Part shown: piece after piece, positions 32,061 through 44,110 of the stretch
How positions within the stretch are numbered: position 1 is the stretch's first letter
How the letters are laid out: each line of letters starts with the position of its first letter
From: Atopsyche davidsoni
Taxonomy: Eukaryota > Arthropoda > Insecta > Trichoptera > Hydrobiosidae
DNA length: 64,000 bases
Direction: 5' to 3'
Assembly: GCA_022113835.1 (NCBI GenBank)
Contig: JAILWY010000001.1
Span: 13,260,501 to 13,324,500 of the forward strand
Position numbers and translations under genes: made by a program
The notes under the pieces: model-generated
The model's input: the letters and a program-made list of their open reading frames with translations, nothing else
Database searches by the model: none
Told to the model about the DNA's origin: nothing

Positions 32061-35000
32061 TAACCATCAAATTAAATAGAAAAGCGATCATCCGTAGAAA
32101 ATGCAACCGGAGTCGACACAGATGAAGAAACGCAACTGGAGGTGTTTACTTTGTGTAACTCATTCAAATGTCGTGTTTTGAGTGACTCCAACAGTTTATG
32201 CAAATTCGACCGTTCATTTCGCAATTACAATATTCACGTTTTGAACTACGTGCGTTAAAATTTAACAAATGGTAACAATGCAAACCAGTTAATTGATCTG
32301 TTCATTGCTGAGCGTAAATACAAATTATATTAGACTCTAACAAGTTAGTTCTGAAATATACTTGAACGTTGAAAAAAAATATTTTCTAGATGTACTTGCA
32401 AGCTGGGAGATAATTCGATGCAACTCCGAAAGCCAATTTTTAATAAATTATCAGTCAAAATTGTTGTTCAATTATGTGAAACATACCCTTAAATTTTAAG
32501 TAAGGCTATGGCTATACGGACAGCTATCATCTTAGGGGAGCTCGCGTGAAACCTATGCTGGAGAAATAGTTTGTATTTACAGTTTCTTGGGAAGCAATCA
32601 ATAATATACAAAGAGATTTTAAGTGCTCTACATTATAACCTAACCCACTTATCTTTTTTATCAGTGACTGGGGCTAATGATTCTGAACCCATACTTAGGA
32701 AGGAATCTTCACAGAGAGAAGTAAAATTGTTATGGCGTTTCTTTTGTCAAAAGATATTTTTATTGAAATTCACTTATGTATCCTCTTAAGTACGTCGTTA
32801 AAATTTTATATTGAAAGTATAAATAACCCATATTTGGATAAATAAATAATCGCAAGGTGCATTTAATTATTTATTTACTTATTATAAGCATTATATCAAA
32901 GTGATGCGTATTATTTTTACTTTAAAATTAATTTTAGTTCTACGTAGTTCTTTTCCGTGGACACGAATTATAACGTTAAATTTTAGAAATTGACAGCAGG
33001 CGTGTACACGTCCTAGAATAAATTATATCGACAACTAGTATTGCACGTTTTAATATTGCTTTATGTTTAATTATTTATATATTAATTATTTGAAGAAAAA
33101 AAAATTAAAAAGCTTAGTTTGCCATGATGTTAAGACCGCAGAAAGGATCAATCAAATTTTATTAACAGTAAAAGAAATCGAACAAGTATAAAAAAAAGTT
33201 AATTAATCAATACGGTAACGGAACTTGAGAAAGAGCTTGTAATGCAATTAAAAATAATCAAAACATCTAAATAACCGCATAAAAATACCCATAAAGTTTC
33301 CATACAAAGAAAAATAAAGCCTTAAAAATCCGACCGCTGAATTATTGTGAGAACTGAAAAAAAACGCGTAACAGATTAAAAAATATCATTAGGGTAAATG
33401 TTTACTTTATGAGCCAATTAATCTAAATTCCAAATTACCAGCGAGTTTCTAAAAATACTGTCTAACGATGCCGAATTCAGTTACGTTTCTCTAAGCGACT
33501 GTGATACGGCCGAGTGTCGATAAGCCAGTTTTGATAAAAATGGTTCAACGCCCTAACTGCTAATTAACTCTCCGGTTACTAACAAACCCGTGGATAATGT
33601 TACACCAGTCCGACCGGCTTAAATCATTTTAGTTATCCCCCTTATGACTGAAGAAAAAAACTATTTTGTAGTACCCGATTGTAAAAATATAAATATAACC
33701 AAAATATAGACGCAACTGTTTCGCTCTTAAGTAAACAACGTTAAGTTAGTTTTTTTTTTAAATTTCTATAAAAGAAATGAGTAGTCTTGTTAACCGTTTG
33801 TTATTATATATATTTAAGTTTTACCCTCAAAAAATCAGCTTGGAAGTAGCGTGACTTATTAGGGTGCAAATTTTTTAAAAACTTTTGTTAGTAAGGTATA
33901 TTTTCTTCTATACATTTTATTATCGTAACGTTTGATAATTAAACCAATAACTGCTTTGAGTTGTGATTATCAAACATATGGTTGTACCCATGGCGGGTTT
34001 TTTTTTATTTCAAATATTTTATTAGATTAGCCACAGCAAGAGATTACGAAATACATATTGGTAGTGATCGCCATCGTATTTTGATGACTATTTAGACTTA
34101 TTTAATGCTTATATATGTGTATGAAAAGTATACACTTCGTAAGAGCCACGCTTTTCCTTTACTAATATTAAATAACAATAAAATATTAGTCTCCTATTCC
34201 GAGGTCTGAGATGCCTAGGAATGAATAGTTCTCTAAAGTACTAAGGAAAAGTATGCTTAAACGTTATATAATTATGAATAATTTAAAATAGGTAAGCTCG
34301 GTTGTTTTTGAAAAATTAAATAAACTCTTGTTTCAAAACACAAAATATAAATATATTTATATTTTACTTATTAAGATTCTTATTAAGTACGATTTTTATA
34401 ACTCATTAAAGTCTGCAGTTTTTTTTATTACTTCATTTATGCTATAATGGCTTCAATATCTTATTTATATAACTGCCTCTAGCTTTATGTGTAATTAAGC
34501 ATCGTAAAATGAATTTGAATATTACCTAAGTGATTATAAAATATTTATAAATTTATATTGACGACTACCGTCCGAAAATAATTATAATTGTTTTTTGTTG
34601 AAGCAATCACACTTAAGAGCAGCAAAGTACGTCGCATTATTTTATAAAATATTCCAGGTCACAACAGACGCGATCAAATTTTTTTTCATTATAAATAAAA
34701 ATTGTCATTGGATCCAAAGGCTATACATATATAAAGATGAAGATTGTTTTAGATAACAGTATTTTTTTATACATTAAATACTACTGTGGTTGGAGATGTG
34801 TTCATGCATTTACAATAATAAATTTTATTCAACATATCCGATGATTTTACAAGCAATGTAAACAATTTTGTGTTCCAGGGGCAACTAGCATGGTGTGAAT
34901 CTGAATTTGTGTGATTTTCGTGTGCAACTAGAATTATTTATTATTGTGTATTATAGATTAATAAAAATATGAAATAGTTTTATAAAATGTTGCGGTTGTA

Positions 35001-35150
35001 TATGCAGCAGCATGACAAAGCAAAAAGTTTTAATAACGTTGATTGTACTTTTATCATAATTATAAAATTAATTAAATTGCTTTTGAAAGAGTATTTTAAT
35101 CTCAGTAATTGAATCGTTTATCAGCAGAAGGATTATTCTAATACGGCCTT
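32061..35150. other. AT-rich stretch without a gene
   Basis: Nothing supported. A mild GC rise at 33460-33630 contains TTATCCCCCTTATG and scattered AATTA words but no coding frame. Confidence 0.4.
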
Positions 35151-35189
35151 ATCATTGATTTCACACGTTTTCTGATTTTCATTTAAACC

Positions 35190-35420
35190 CAATCTTACCT
35201 ACAAGATAAATACACGCGGCGGGGGAGGGAGACAGCGCTGCGACGTACGTTCCCTTTCTAAAGCCGCTGTCAGTGTCATTGTTACTTTATCTTTTATTTA
35301 CTTCAGCTTCTCGATCCAATCTTCCATTGCATTACACCGTCTATCCTGTTGTCGCTCTCTCGGTCGCGCAAATGTGGGGGCAACGAGGGAGAGGGTGATA
35401 GCCTATACTGTTTATTTTAT
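35190..35420. promoter_or_regulatory. GC-richer non-coding block
   Basis: Includes GCGGCGGGGGAGGGAGACAG near 35215 and GTGGGGGCAACGAGGGAGAG near 35373, both G-rich, with no coding frame. Candidate cis-regulatory element. Confidence 0.25.
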
Positions 35421-35949
35421 ATTTTGTTCCTTCCGATATTGGTGTCGTTTTGGAGGAAAAGAGTTATTGCAAGTTGTTATTGTAGTGCGCCTCTTTGCTG
35501 CTGGAGCTAAATAGATTTTTTTTAAAGGAGAGCGACCTATTTTATTTATTCGTTCCCGGAAGAAACTTTTCGATATTACCTGAAGCTCGCGAACTACACG
35601 TGCAATATTTCTTATATATATTACAAAAATATTTTAACAAAACACTTTTTTATCAATCTGAAACTCATTTATATGAATTTATTTAATATATACATGATTT
35701 ATTGAATTTTCAGATATATAATTATTAATATTGTTTCTTGAGTTCCTTTCTAATACAGGTCAAATTAGCGACATAACTAACGTGCTCATCGTCGCTTTCG
35801 GCTTACGACTGTAAAAAAGAGGGGTTTGTAAAGAAACCCATTGAAGACACAGAGCTCAGTCATTTAAAACGTGACTTCCTATTCTGAAACAAATTTGATT
35901 GCATATCTGATATTGATATATGCTTATTTAGGTTCGCATTCTAAAGGTT

Positions 35950-36500
35950 TGACACGGTGTATTATTGTCAACAAACAAGCGAGATAATTCGTTATCACCC
36001 GATTTCAAACAAACACACAACCACGTCGGGAAGCTACCTGACAAGACCCACCTTAATCCAATTAATGCAGAGCCACCCGAGCTGCCCACCTCTACAGTAT
36101 ATAAAATTCAATCAACATAGCTCTTCATGCCCTTTTAGTGGCGTTATAAACAAGTGGAGAGTGAAAATTGTTTTCCCGGAGTAAGCACCTTACAAATAAA
36201 CCGGGCCTGAACGTGATACGCAATAATTTAATGTGAAGGGGTGGGTGCGAGGGATGGGAAGAAGGGGAGGGAACGACAGGGAGGGGGCTCGGAAATGGAA
36301 GTAAGGATGAGCCGCGTATTGAAAACGTCAGACAGGTTATCATCTGATAGGAAAAGTTTCTATTCGATTTGTGTGATTTAAAGGACACCGTTTTCGAAGA
36401 CGTTTAGACTCTTCTCATAATTTTATGCCGAGTCGTGGGTTTCCTAAATGTTTTGGAAGCCATTATAACTTTTCTTGAGCGCCGAAGTGGGTCGTCGCTC
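35950..36500. promoter_or_regulatory. GC-richer block with a purine-rich G tract
   Basis: Short frames on both strands lack domains. 36235-36300 is an almost pure purine tract with repeated GGG/GGGG runs, a potential triplex or G-quadruplex former. No gene is supported. Confidence 0.3.
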
Positions 36501-37740
36501 TTTTATATCAAGGCCTGAAATAAAGTGGAATCAAGTTTGATAATACCCATATCAAATATTTAATTTAAAAACTTTATAATTTTTGTCAATATTTGTCAAG
36601 TCCGCTTTCGATTTTTATGAATTATTTACCTTATATAACCTGAAAAAAAACACATATCATTTTAACCCATACGTAACATCTTCCCTTGTAATATTAATTG
36701 AATATATCGTTTTTATTTATTTATTCAGTAATTTATTCAATTTCGATATATTTATGTTAATAAACGATTACAACTTAGGTATAAGATATTATATTTACAA
36801 TTTTTTTACCTCGATAAATTCAAAACTATTTAAAAATTTATGTACTTGTGATTAACTTACTTTTTAACTTCAAAATATGTCTTGATTTTTTAATCTGTAG
36901 AAACAAATAAATTATGAATGTTGTAATATAACTGATGAGAAAGTAATACAAATAAAAAATATCAATTCTTTAGTAAAATTGATATTTGATATGATATCGT
37001 TACTCACCTAATTATTAGCGGTTAGAGTAGAGTTCTCTTGTGGAATCAACGCAATATATTAATTTTATATTATACAATGAATTCATATATTTATTTTCAA
37101 TAACACTTTTTAATTTAAATTTCAATTAAACGTTTTTTTAGATGCAATATATATATATTTGAAATTTTATCAGTAAAAAAACACAACACGTTTAAAGCTA
37201 CAAAAATATTGCTCGATCCCCACCACTATCATATTACTTTTAAAAAATATATTTTCGGCTTAGTGATAGGTATAAGAAAATATATAAATTTGCTTTAGAA
37301 AAAGCACCCGCTTTAACACGTGTATTTTTGTTAATATCATAAAGTTTTATCACAATGTACGTAATATTGAACGCGAACAAAGTACGCTTTATTTAGAAAA
37401 GAAAAACGGTGGGGTTAAGTTTGGTTAAAAATGACATCCGTTCAAAATTAATAGCATAACAGAAAACTGACTAATAATATGTAAAGTAGTTTATTGATGC
37501 TTAACTGCAGATAAAAACTATATATAATTCTAGCCACCACGTAAATCCACAAATTTGTACCGTTAAATGGACTTTTGATTAAATTTAACAATATAAAATT
37601 TATCACTACATAAACTTTATATCTATGCATCCAATAAGATCGAAAAACTATTTTCATAAAATAGTTATAAAATATATAATAGAATATCTCATTACAATGA
37701 TAAAATCCTCAATGAAATTGAATCTGTCGTCTAGAAGTTA
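36501..37740. other. AT-rich stretch
   Basis: No feature is supported. Confidence 0.4.
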
Positions 37741-37967
37741 TCAAACTTGGGCCCTCGAATTGCTTCCAGAAGACAATTCCAATCCTAATAAAACTTTTAA
37801 TGCGTCCAGTCCAACTAAAACATGACTTGTTCTAAAAGAGGCTTCGACGCTGCTGACAAATTGAATCTGTTCCTTGCGGAGGCTTTCCTGGGTTTTTTCA
37901 GGATTTACCCGTCTCCTTAGGATTCCCACTGTCTTCATAGTTTTTGTTTTCACGATCATTAATCTTG
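37741..37967 (-). CDS. Candidate terminal exon or broken gene fragment
   Basis: On the minus strand an acceptor-like TTGATTTCAG is followed at 37967 by an open frame to a TGA at 37741. It includes VNPEKTQESLRKEQIQFVSS and, further on, LVGLDALKVLLGLELSSGSN. GC content rises well above the flanks over exactly this interval and codon choice looks coding-like. I recognise no domain. It may be the last exon of a host gene, a transposon ORF remnant, or chance. Confidence 0.28.
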
Positions 37968-37977
37968 CTGAAATCAA

Positions 37978-40970
37978 TATCCAGTCAATTTTATAATTGA
38001 AGCCTTCTTATTACTATCGATATTGTTTAATAAACAAATAGCACTATTATTTTAAAAAATTATCATTATATTTAAGCACATAGCGTTATTACTTGATATG
38101 TATTATTAATAATGTGCTAAAGTTTTAATAAAAAAAATAAAATCGATCAATTTTAGCATACTCAGGTATTTGTGCCCGGCTTATTATGGGTTTTATTTAT
38201 ATTTAAAAAATAAAATTTGACAAAAAAAAATTTTTAAGGAGAAAACTATGTAAATGATTTATTATTTTAATGATAAAGCTTGTCTTTTATTTGTGACGCT
38301 ATTTAAAAAATCTGCCATGGCGTTTAGTTTTTATTACAAAGGGCGAATTATTTTAAAATACAAATATCCGAAAACCCATGAGTTTACAAAATATTTTTGA
38401 AGTGTGTTTAGTTTTTGTCTCTGTTTTGACATGTGAATCTCTTTTATATCATGTTGATTATTAGTATGGAGTGATAAAAATATATCTAGACTGTCATGGA
38501 TAAAAAAATATATTTGAAAAGCCTCTTAGTACTATCACTTTGTAAAATCAAAATCCGATCCTCTCGGTGTGCCGGCGTGTGGGGGTATGGGGGTGCGATT
38601 ACATTTAAACATCCGGAATGCCCTGAAAGGGTGGGGATGATACTCCGACAGTGCTAATGCCGCAGCTGGCTCCAGCAGGGGTGACAAATTACAGCGCCGA
38701 CCCTCTTCCCACCTGAAGATGCCCAGGATGTGATTATTGGTAATAATTATAGCTTTCTTGACCTCCTAGTATTATCCTGAATAAGTTTCTGATTATAATC
38801 TTACGGGGCGTAACACCTAACACAGTGAGAATATGTTTTAGTTAAATTCCAAAAAAAATGTAAGCACACACAAAAAACGCATCAATTAATTATAAGCCAA
38901 TTAATTTATTCATAATGTCTTCCGCTCTTGATAAGTAACAACACGGAAGTGTTTACCAAAAAAAAATAATTTTTGAGTATATTTTTTTTAATTATGACAT
39001 GGTTTTGCATGCTTTTTGATATGACTGAATAAAAATTTTGAATATTCATTTATGATTTTATAAAAAGTACGCTTTAAAATATATGTGTATAATAATCTCA
39101 TGTTCATTTGAAAAATTGAAAAATTATATTTTATACGAAATATTTGATATAAAATGTATATGAAAGAAAATATTTTTTAACATCCCAAAAAGTGGGGAAT
39201 AACCTGTAGTCGGTGAGTCCCGCTTAAACAGAAATTCAAATTAACATAATACATTAAAAAGCGAGTCTCATTACATTAGCAGGATTATTCCCCCTAAGGA
39301 CAACCCTAGCGGCGTGCAAGCGAGAGGGCGGTCCGCCGTCTCTTTCTCTCATTAGGGTAGGTCGGTGTCTCCCCCCCCTCACCCCCCACCCCCCCAAGGG
39401 CTGCCACTCCCGCCATATTGTTTTAAACTGAATTGCATTCGCGGCGGTCTGTTTTTAAGCTCGTTGTGAATTGGTTTTTGCGGCGTTCCCGTTACTGCTT
39501 CTAGATCGTTACAGATATTTTTGCAAGGTTGTCGCAGGTTGTTTTTACTATCAGTGCTGATGTTTTCAAGTGTGGTATAAATCTTTTTAATAAAGCTTAA
39601 CCTTTTTATGTTCTGTTATACAATAATTATATTTTCATTAATGATATGTTTTAAAAGAAGTACGCTGATTGTATTTCCAAAGCACTATTTTAACACATAT
39701 AAAACATAATCAAAATAGCTATTGCTATGGTTCTCTTTAACGTGTAAACTTTAAAAAAATTCCTATGAACTATTGTTAAAAGTTTATAAATATTAAATAC
39801 AAACACCATCGCAACAAATAACCCCACACCGAAAAGCATCATATTCGATTTCGGCTTATCGATTTTACTTAATTTGTGCATTGCATGTTGGGGATGAAGT
39901 GTACGCCTCTTTTTTTTTTAAAGTATACGTCATATATATTGTAATTTAATTATATTATATTATAGCGTTTATAAAAAACGACAAACAAAGAATATACGAG
40001 CCCAAATGCATTAATTTTTGATTTACGTATTAGGATGAGAAAAAAGTGAGCAAACCACTGTGATTTTAAAACATTTGCAAATGAAAAGCAGTACTTGGAA
40101 CTAGTAGATAAATAATTTAATACGTATTAACATCAGATACAAAAGTCATTGTGCTAAGCAAGTTATTCGTTGAACAAATAAGCAGGTTTGTAAAATTTAC
40201 TTCAAAATAAATATTTATATTTTCGATGCAATTCATTTGAAAAAAAAAAAATAAACAGGCACTGTCTGCTGTTTGCTGAGTTCCGTGCAGTTTTTAATTT
40301 CGCGTTCATTTTATAGTCACTAAAGTCCTCTGTCGTTTTTGAATGCAGTTTTCAATTTTTTCGCCCCCCCCCCCCCTTCCTATGCCGTGCATGCCCGCTC
40401 CACGCCCGCGCAGCCATGTGTACGCAATCACACGAGGTCAGAGGGCACTCGCAGGGGCGCTCAACATTTTTCAGGGACGTCAAAGGATCAACTGTCGTAT
40501 GAATGAAACGATTCTATCCTTTGTCATGTTTTTAATGTATTTTTTTATAATAACGTTTATACTTTGTACTTTATTATTATGTAAAAACTCAAAAACAATC
40601 AAATTGTATATTTTTCTTTTGAAAACCAAAAAAATATACTACTAATGATATTGGAAATAGATTAACTGATTTCATTGTTAAATACATAAAGTTTTATTTT
40701 TTCAAACATAAAATTAGTTGGATATGTTACAGCGTGTATCTACGACTGATGGAATAATATACTGTGAAGTGGTAGTGGGGAGCTTTCGGGGTTATGTTCC
40801 TGGAACGACGGGCATCATGTGTGTGAGAATGAGCGTAAGCGATGGCGGAGCACGCGGCGTGCATTGAGCTCCCCTGACTTATACGGAATTTCTTTCCCCT
40901 AATCTCCCCTGCCTTTATCCAAATTGGATCTTGAATAATAAAGAATCGGAGTGATTGGATTTTATTCGTT
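37978..40970. other. AT-rich stretch with GC patches and C tracts
   Basis: GC-richer patches lie at 38560-38720 and 39280-39450. C-rich tracts occur at 39370-39395 (three runs of six to eight C) and 40364-40376 (13 C). No coding frame is supported. Confidence 0.4.
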
Positions 40971-40974
40971 AAAT

Positions 40975-41130
40975 TCAATTAGTACAGGCCCGCTATGCTT
41001 CCGTCCCGTTCGCTCCCGCGGAAGGCTCGCGCGCGCAAGAGGGACGCAGCCCCTTGTTGCTTCGAGAACGTTCGATTGTATAGGTCGGGAACAAAATGAA
41101 GCCTTTGTCGAATTTTCATTATAAAGTTGT
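40975..41130. promoter_or_regulatory. GC-rich non-coding block
   Basis: Starts around GTACAGGCCCGCTATGCTTC and is CpG-rich to about 41070. It has no ORF and no recognised RNA. Candidate regulatory element. Confidence 0.22.
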
Positions 41131-41667
41131 TACTCTAAGGCGCAATTTAAGTATAAATCGAGCTATTGATTGGTATCCGTAGAGTTATTCAGTTCTGTGG
41201 ATTATCGGATTTCGTTACAATACATTGTTTTGCCAATAAAACTTACGTTATAAAAATAAAAAAAAAAACATAAATTACTATGGTCATACGGCCAGAAGGC
41301 GACTAACTATGCATTAGATCGAGTACATGTAAAAATTAAATTGTAGCCGTTTATTTAATTACTATCCGGACCATTTATGTATTGACATGTTCTTGCAGTT
41401 AATTTTTATTAGCTTCTCTAAATGTAATACTAGATTGGCCTACTTGTACAGCTTGACACAGATTTTTTTAATTTTGTGTTGCTATATTGAATTTATTTAA
41501 GTATCGATTTGTTTTCATAGGTGGAAAGAGTGTAAAGTAAGTTTTTTATTTATTTCAAAAACGTTATTGAAACTTATCTACTAATTAAATAGTTACCTGA
41601 TCTCACTTCCCCCGTCTTGCTACATTTGAATTTATTAAATATATATGTGATGAGTATATCATATTTT

Positions 41668-41965
41668 ATTCATCAAGTGCCTCTCGTCAGAGAAGGTTGG
41701 CGACTATTTCACTGAGCATATACTCATGCTGAGCCAGTGTTCATGGTTTTCTTATGGGAAAATAGTGTTGTGGGTCCCCGGAAGGATAAGTCTGCGTATT
41801 GCTGCTGCCCAATAGCATTATTATATATAATTTCCTTATATTGCTCTGGCATTTAGACCAACAAGGTACTTCCAGAGTACATCCCTCCAAAATCATTCCA
41901 AGTCCGATCCTTTACGCATGCTGTACAGAGTGGAAGCCATGCACAAGCATATTTAGAGAAATATA
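41668..41965 (-). mobile_element. Non-autonomous repeat with an RTE-like tail, copy 1
   Basis: It aligns by eye over its whole length with the copies at 58541-58911 and 63208-63591 but has internal deletions. On the minus strand it ends GAAATAGTCGCCAACC and then GAGGCACTTGATG, the DNA form of the C-terminus of RTE-type polymerases. The upstream part is not coding. This looks like a short parasite that shares the 3' end of an RTE element so that its enzymes can copy it. Confidence 0.6.
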
Positions 41966-42566
41966 TCATATATTTATTCACAAATTAATAAGATAAAATA
42001 ATACACACTTATACATATCTACTAGTGTGCTATAAATTGTTGGATTCTAATATGCTCAAACCGCATAAATTTATTTTGATTTAAGGTCTAAGGTCTTAAG
42101 AAAAACCTTCTATTAATCCGTTTGAAAGATAAACATTATTATTTTTTGAAAATGACTCCGGTAGTGAAAGCTTGTTCCTAACTATTTCTTTCTTCTTTTA
42201 TCCCCTAACCGTTTTGTCGCTCGTTACCTCTGTTACTATTAACTCGCTTTGTCGTACTGCAATATCATTCGTTCGTGTCTCGTGTCCCATTCTGGCCATT
42301 TTTCGAGCATTGCATGGATCAAATTGATCAGTTGTTATCAGTAGCACTGCCCATTGACAGTTTCGCCTTATTTCAGAAGCTCATACTACACGATTCCTTT
42401 CTGGTCCCACCAAACGCATAGCATAGTCTTCTTTCCGAACCGATGTTTCCGTGCCATCAATGATGATGATGATGATGCTTTACCAGGTGAACGATTTTTG
42501 CGTTTAATTGTTAGCGCCATCTATGTGTGAAAGCCAAAACCTTAGTAGAGCACCTAGAAACATGCC

Positions 42567-42615
42567 TTTTTTTTCCTGGGCAGCGCTGTGGTACAACTTT
42601 CGGGAGCAGAAACAA
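42567..42615 (-). mobile_element. 3'-end fragment related to the R1-clade element
   Basis: A short T run is followed by GGGCAGCGCTGTGGTACAAC and TTTCGGGAGC, matching the terminal stem-loop region of the full element (from 22614) with a few changes. Such tiny pieces are the usual 5'-truncated products of target-primed reverse transcription. Similarity fades after about 50 bp. Confidence 0.5.
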
Positions 42616-42777
42616 ACCTTGAAAAAATAAATGGTGCCCGCCGCCCGACCGGCATTCTGAAATGTGCTCTTGGGTGCAAAAAGGTTGGGGACCCCTGCCC
42701 TAACGTATAACGGGCTATACTTGCCTTAGTGACTATGTGATATATTGAAAAAAAAAAATATATATATATATAGGTGC

Positions 42778-42927
42778 AATAATGAAGACACGCTGTTCTA
42801 TCGTGTAACGCTCCATTTTTACTAACCTTAAACTGTCAGCTGTCAAACTGTTTTTTTTAAGTGTTTCCAAAACTTTACAGCAAAAGTGGCGACAAATTCA
42901 AATCTTGCGTTAATTTTGAGACAACCT
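42778..42927 (+). mobile_element. Truncated copy of the 18.45-kb MITE
   Basis: It starts inside the element at AATAATGAAGACACGCTGTT and runs through CGACAAATTCAAATCTTGCG to a right terminus ending GAGACAACCTTTA. It retains terminal bases lost from the 18451-18676 copy, while the whole left inverted repeat is missing. A TA-rich tract borders it on both sides. Confidence 0.7.
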
Positions 42928-42984
42928 TTATATATATATATACATATTATATAGTATTATACCCCATTATTGTTTACTGTTAGT

Positions 42985-43285
42985 TTTTTCGCCGCCACAG
43001 CTCGAGGGGTGGCTCGCCCCGAGTCAGCAGACCGCGGAAGCGCGCCCATCAATCAGAGCTTTGTTACAACCCGCGCGCCACCCTCGGCCGGAGCCTCTTT
43101 TTTAATCTTAATAAGATTGAATATTAAACGGCGGCGCCGGAAATTAAGTTTCACTGCGAGTTTAATTAAGTTAGTTGGGTGTCACGCGACCTGCCCGCCG
43201 GAGCCTCGCCGCCTCGAGACGCCAGTCACGAGCCACGCCATACAGTTTGCCCGGCCACATGTAAACAAACCTACTCATCACATAC
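42985..43285. promoter_or_regulatory. GC-rich non-coding block
   Basis: This CpG-rich stretch has an AATTAAG/TTTAATTAAG core at 43140-43170 between GC-rich shoulders. A plus-strand frame is open but has no domain and no coding bias beyond GC content. Candidate conserved element. Confidence 0.25.
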
Positions 43286-43899
43286 ATCATGCGTTATAAC
43301 CTATTAAATTCACACCAACCAAAAAAAATATATACATAATATTAAAAAAAAAAAAAAAAATAATCCCAAAACACGCATTTTTCAATTTGCACTACCTGTT
43401 ATACTACAGTGACTTTGATTATTATATTGTTTCTATATAATGTATATCGCATTTCGAATATCATACGAAACTCTTAAGATATGTTGTTTGAGATATAATT
43501 TATGTTTATGTACGAAAAATTCGCTTTATATTCTTATAAAATAAAATTTAAATATCAATTTGGTTTTATTGTGTTTGCAAAGAGCTGTAATAAAACTCCA
43601 CTGCCAGTAATGACGGCAATAATTCCTTATTAAGGCCAATAGAGCGACTGCCATACAAGCCCAAGAGCTTGGCTTGCCAATTAATTATTATACGCACATA
43701 TTTTTTAAATATAAGAAAAGCGAAACAATCAAGAACGTACCATCTATTTTTATTCGCTTTCCAATTCGTATATTAATATCGCACGTTTGAGTTTGATCTG
43801 CCGCAGAAGGCACAGTACGCCACTGATAAAGGTGTTTTATAAACACAATTTAACCGAGCCATTTCACGTAAAAATTAAAGCAAAACACCCCGTGAATAT

Positions 43900-44110
43900 G
43901 TTAACGTAATTTATAATCTAATCTCCCGAAGTTTTTCCATCCCTCGCGGGGTGCACCCGCCCTCGGAGGAGTGCCGGTTAATAATACCTGGAGGAGGCGA
44001 GGACGCACGCCAAGGGAGTATCTTCCCCAACCAGAAACCAATTATTTCAAGGCGCTATTGTTAATCTTGATCACCTGGGAATGCTCTTTTCACACTTAAC
44101 CCTTTTTAAA
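43900..44110. promoter_or_regulatory. GC-richer non-coding block
   Basis: Contains CTCGCGGGGTGCACCCGCCC near 43943, a partly self-complementary word, and TTAATCTTGATCACC. No ORF. Candidate regulatory element. Confidence 0.22.
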
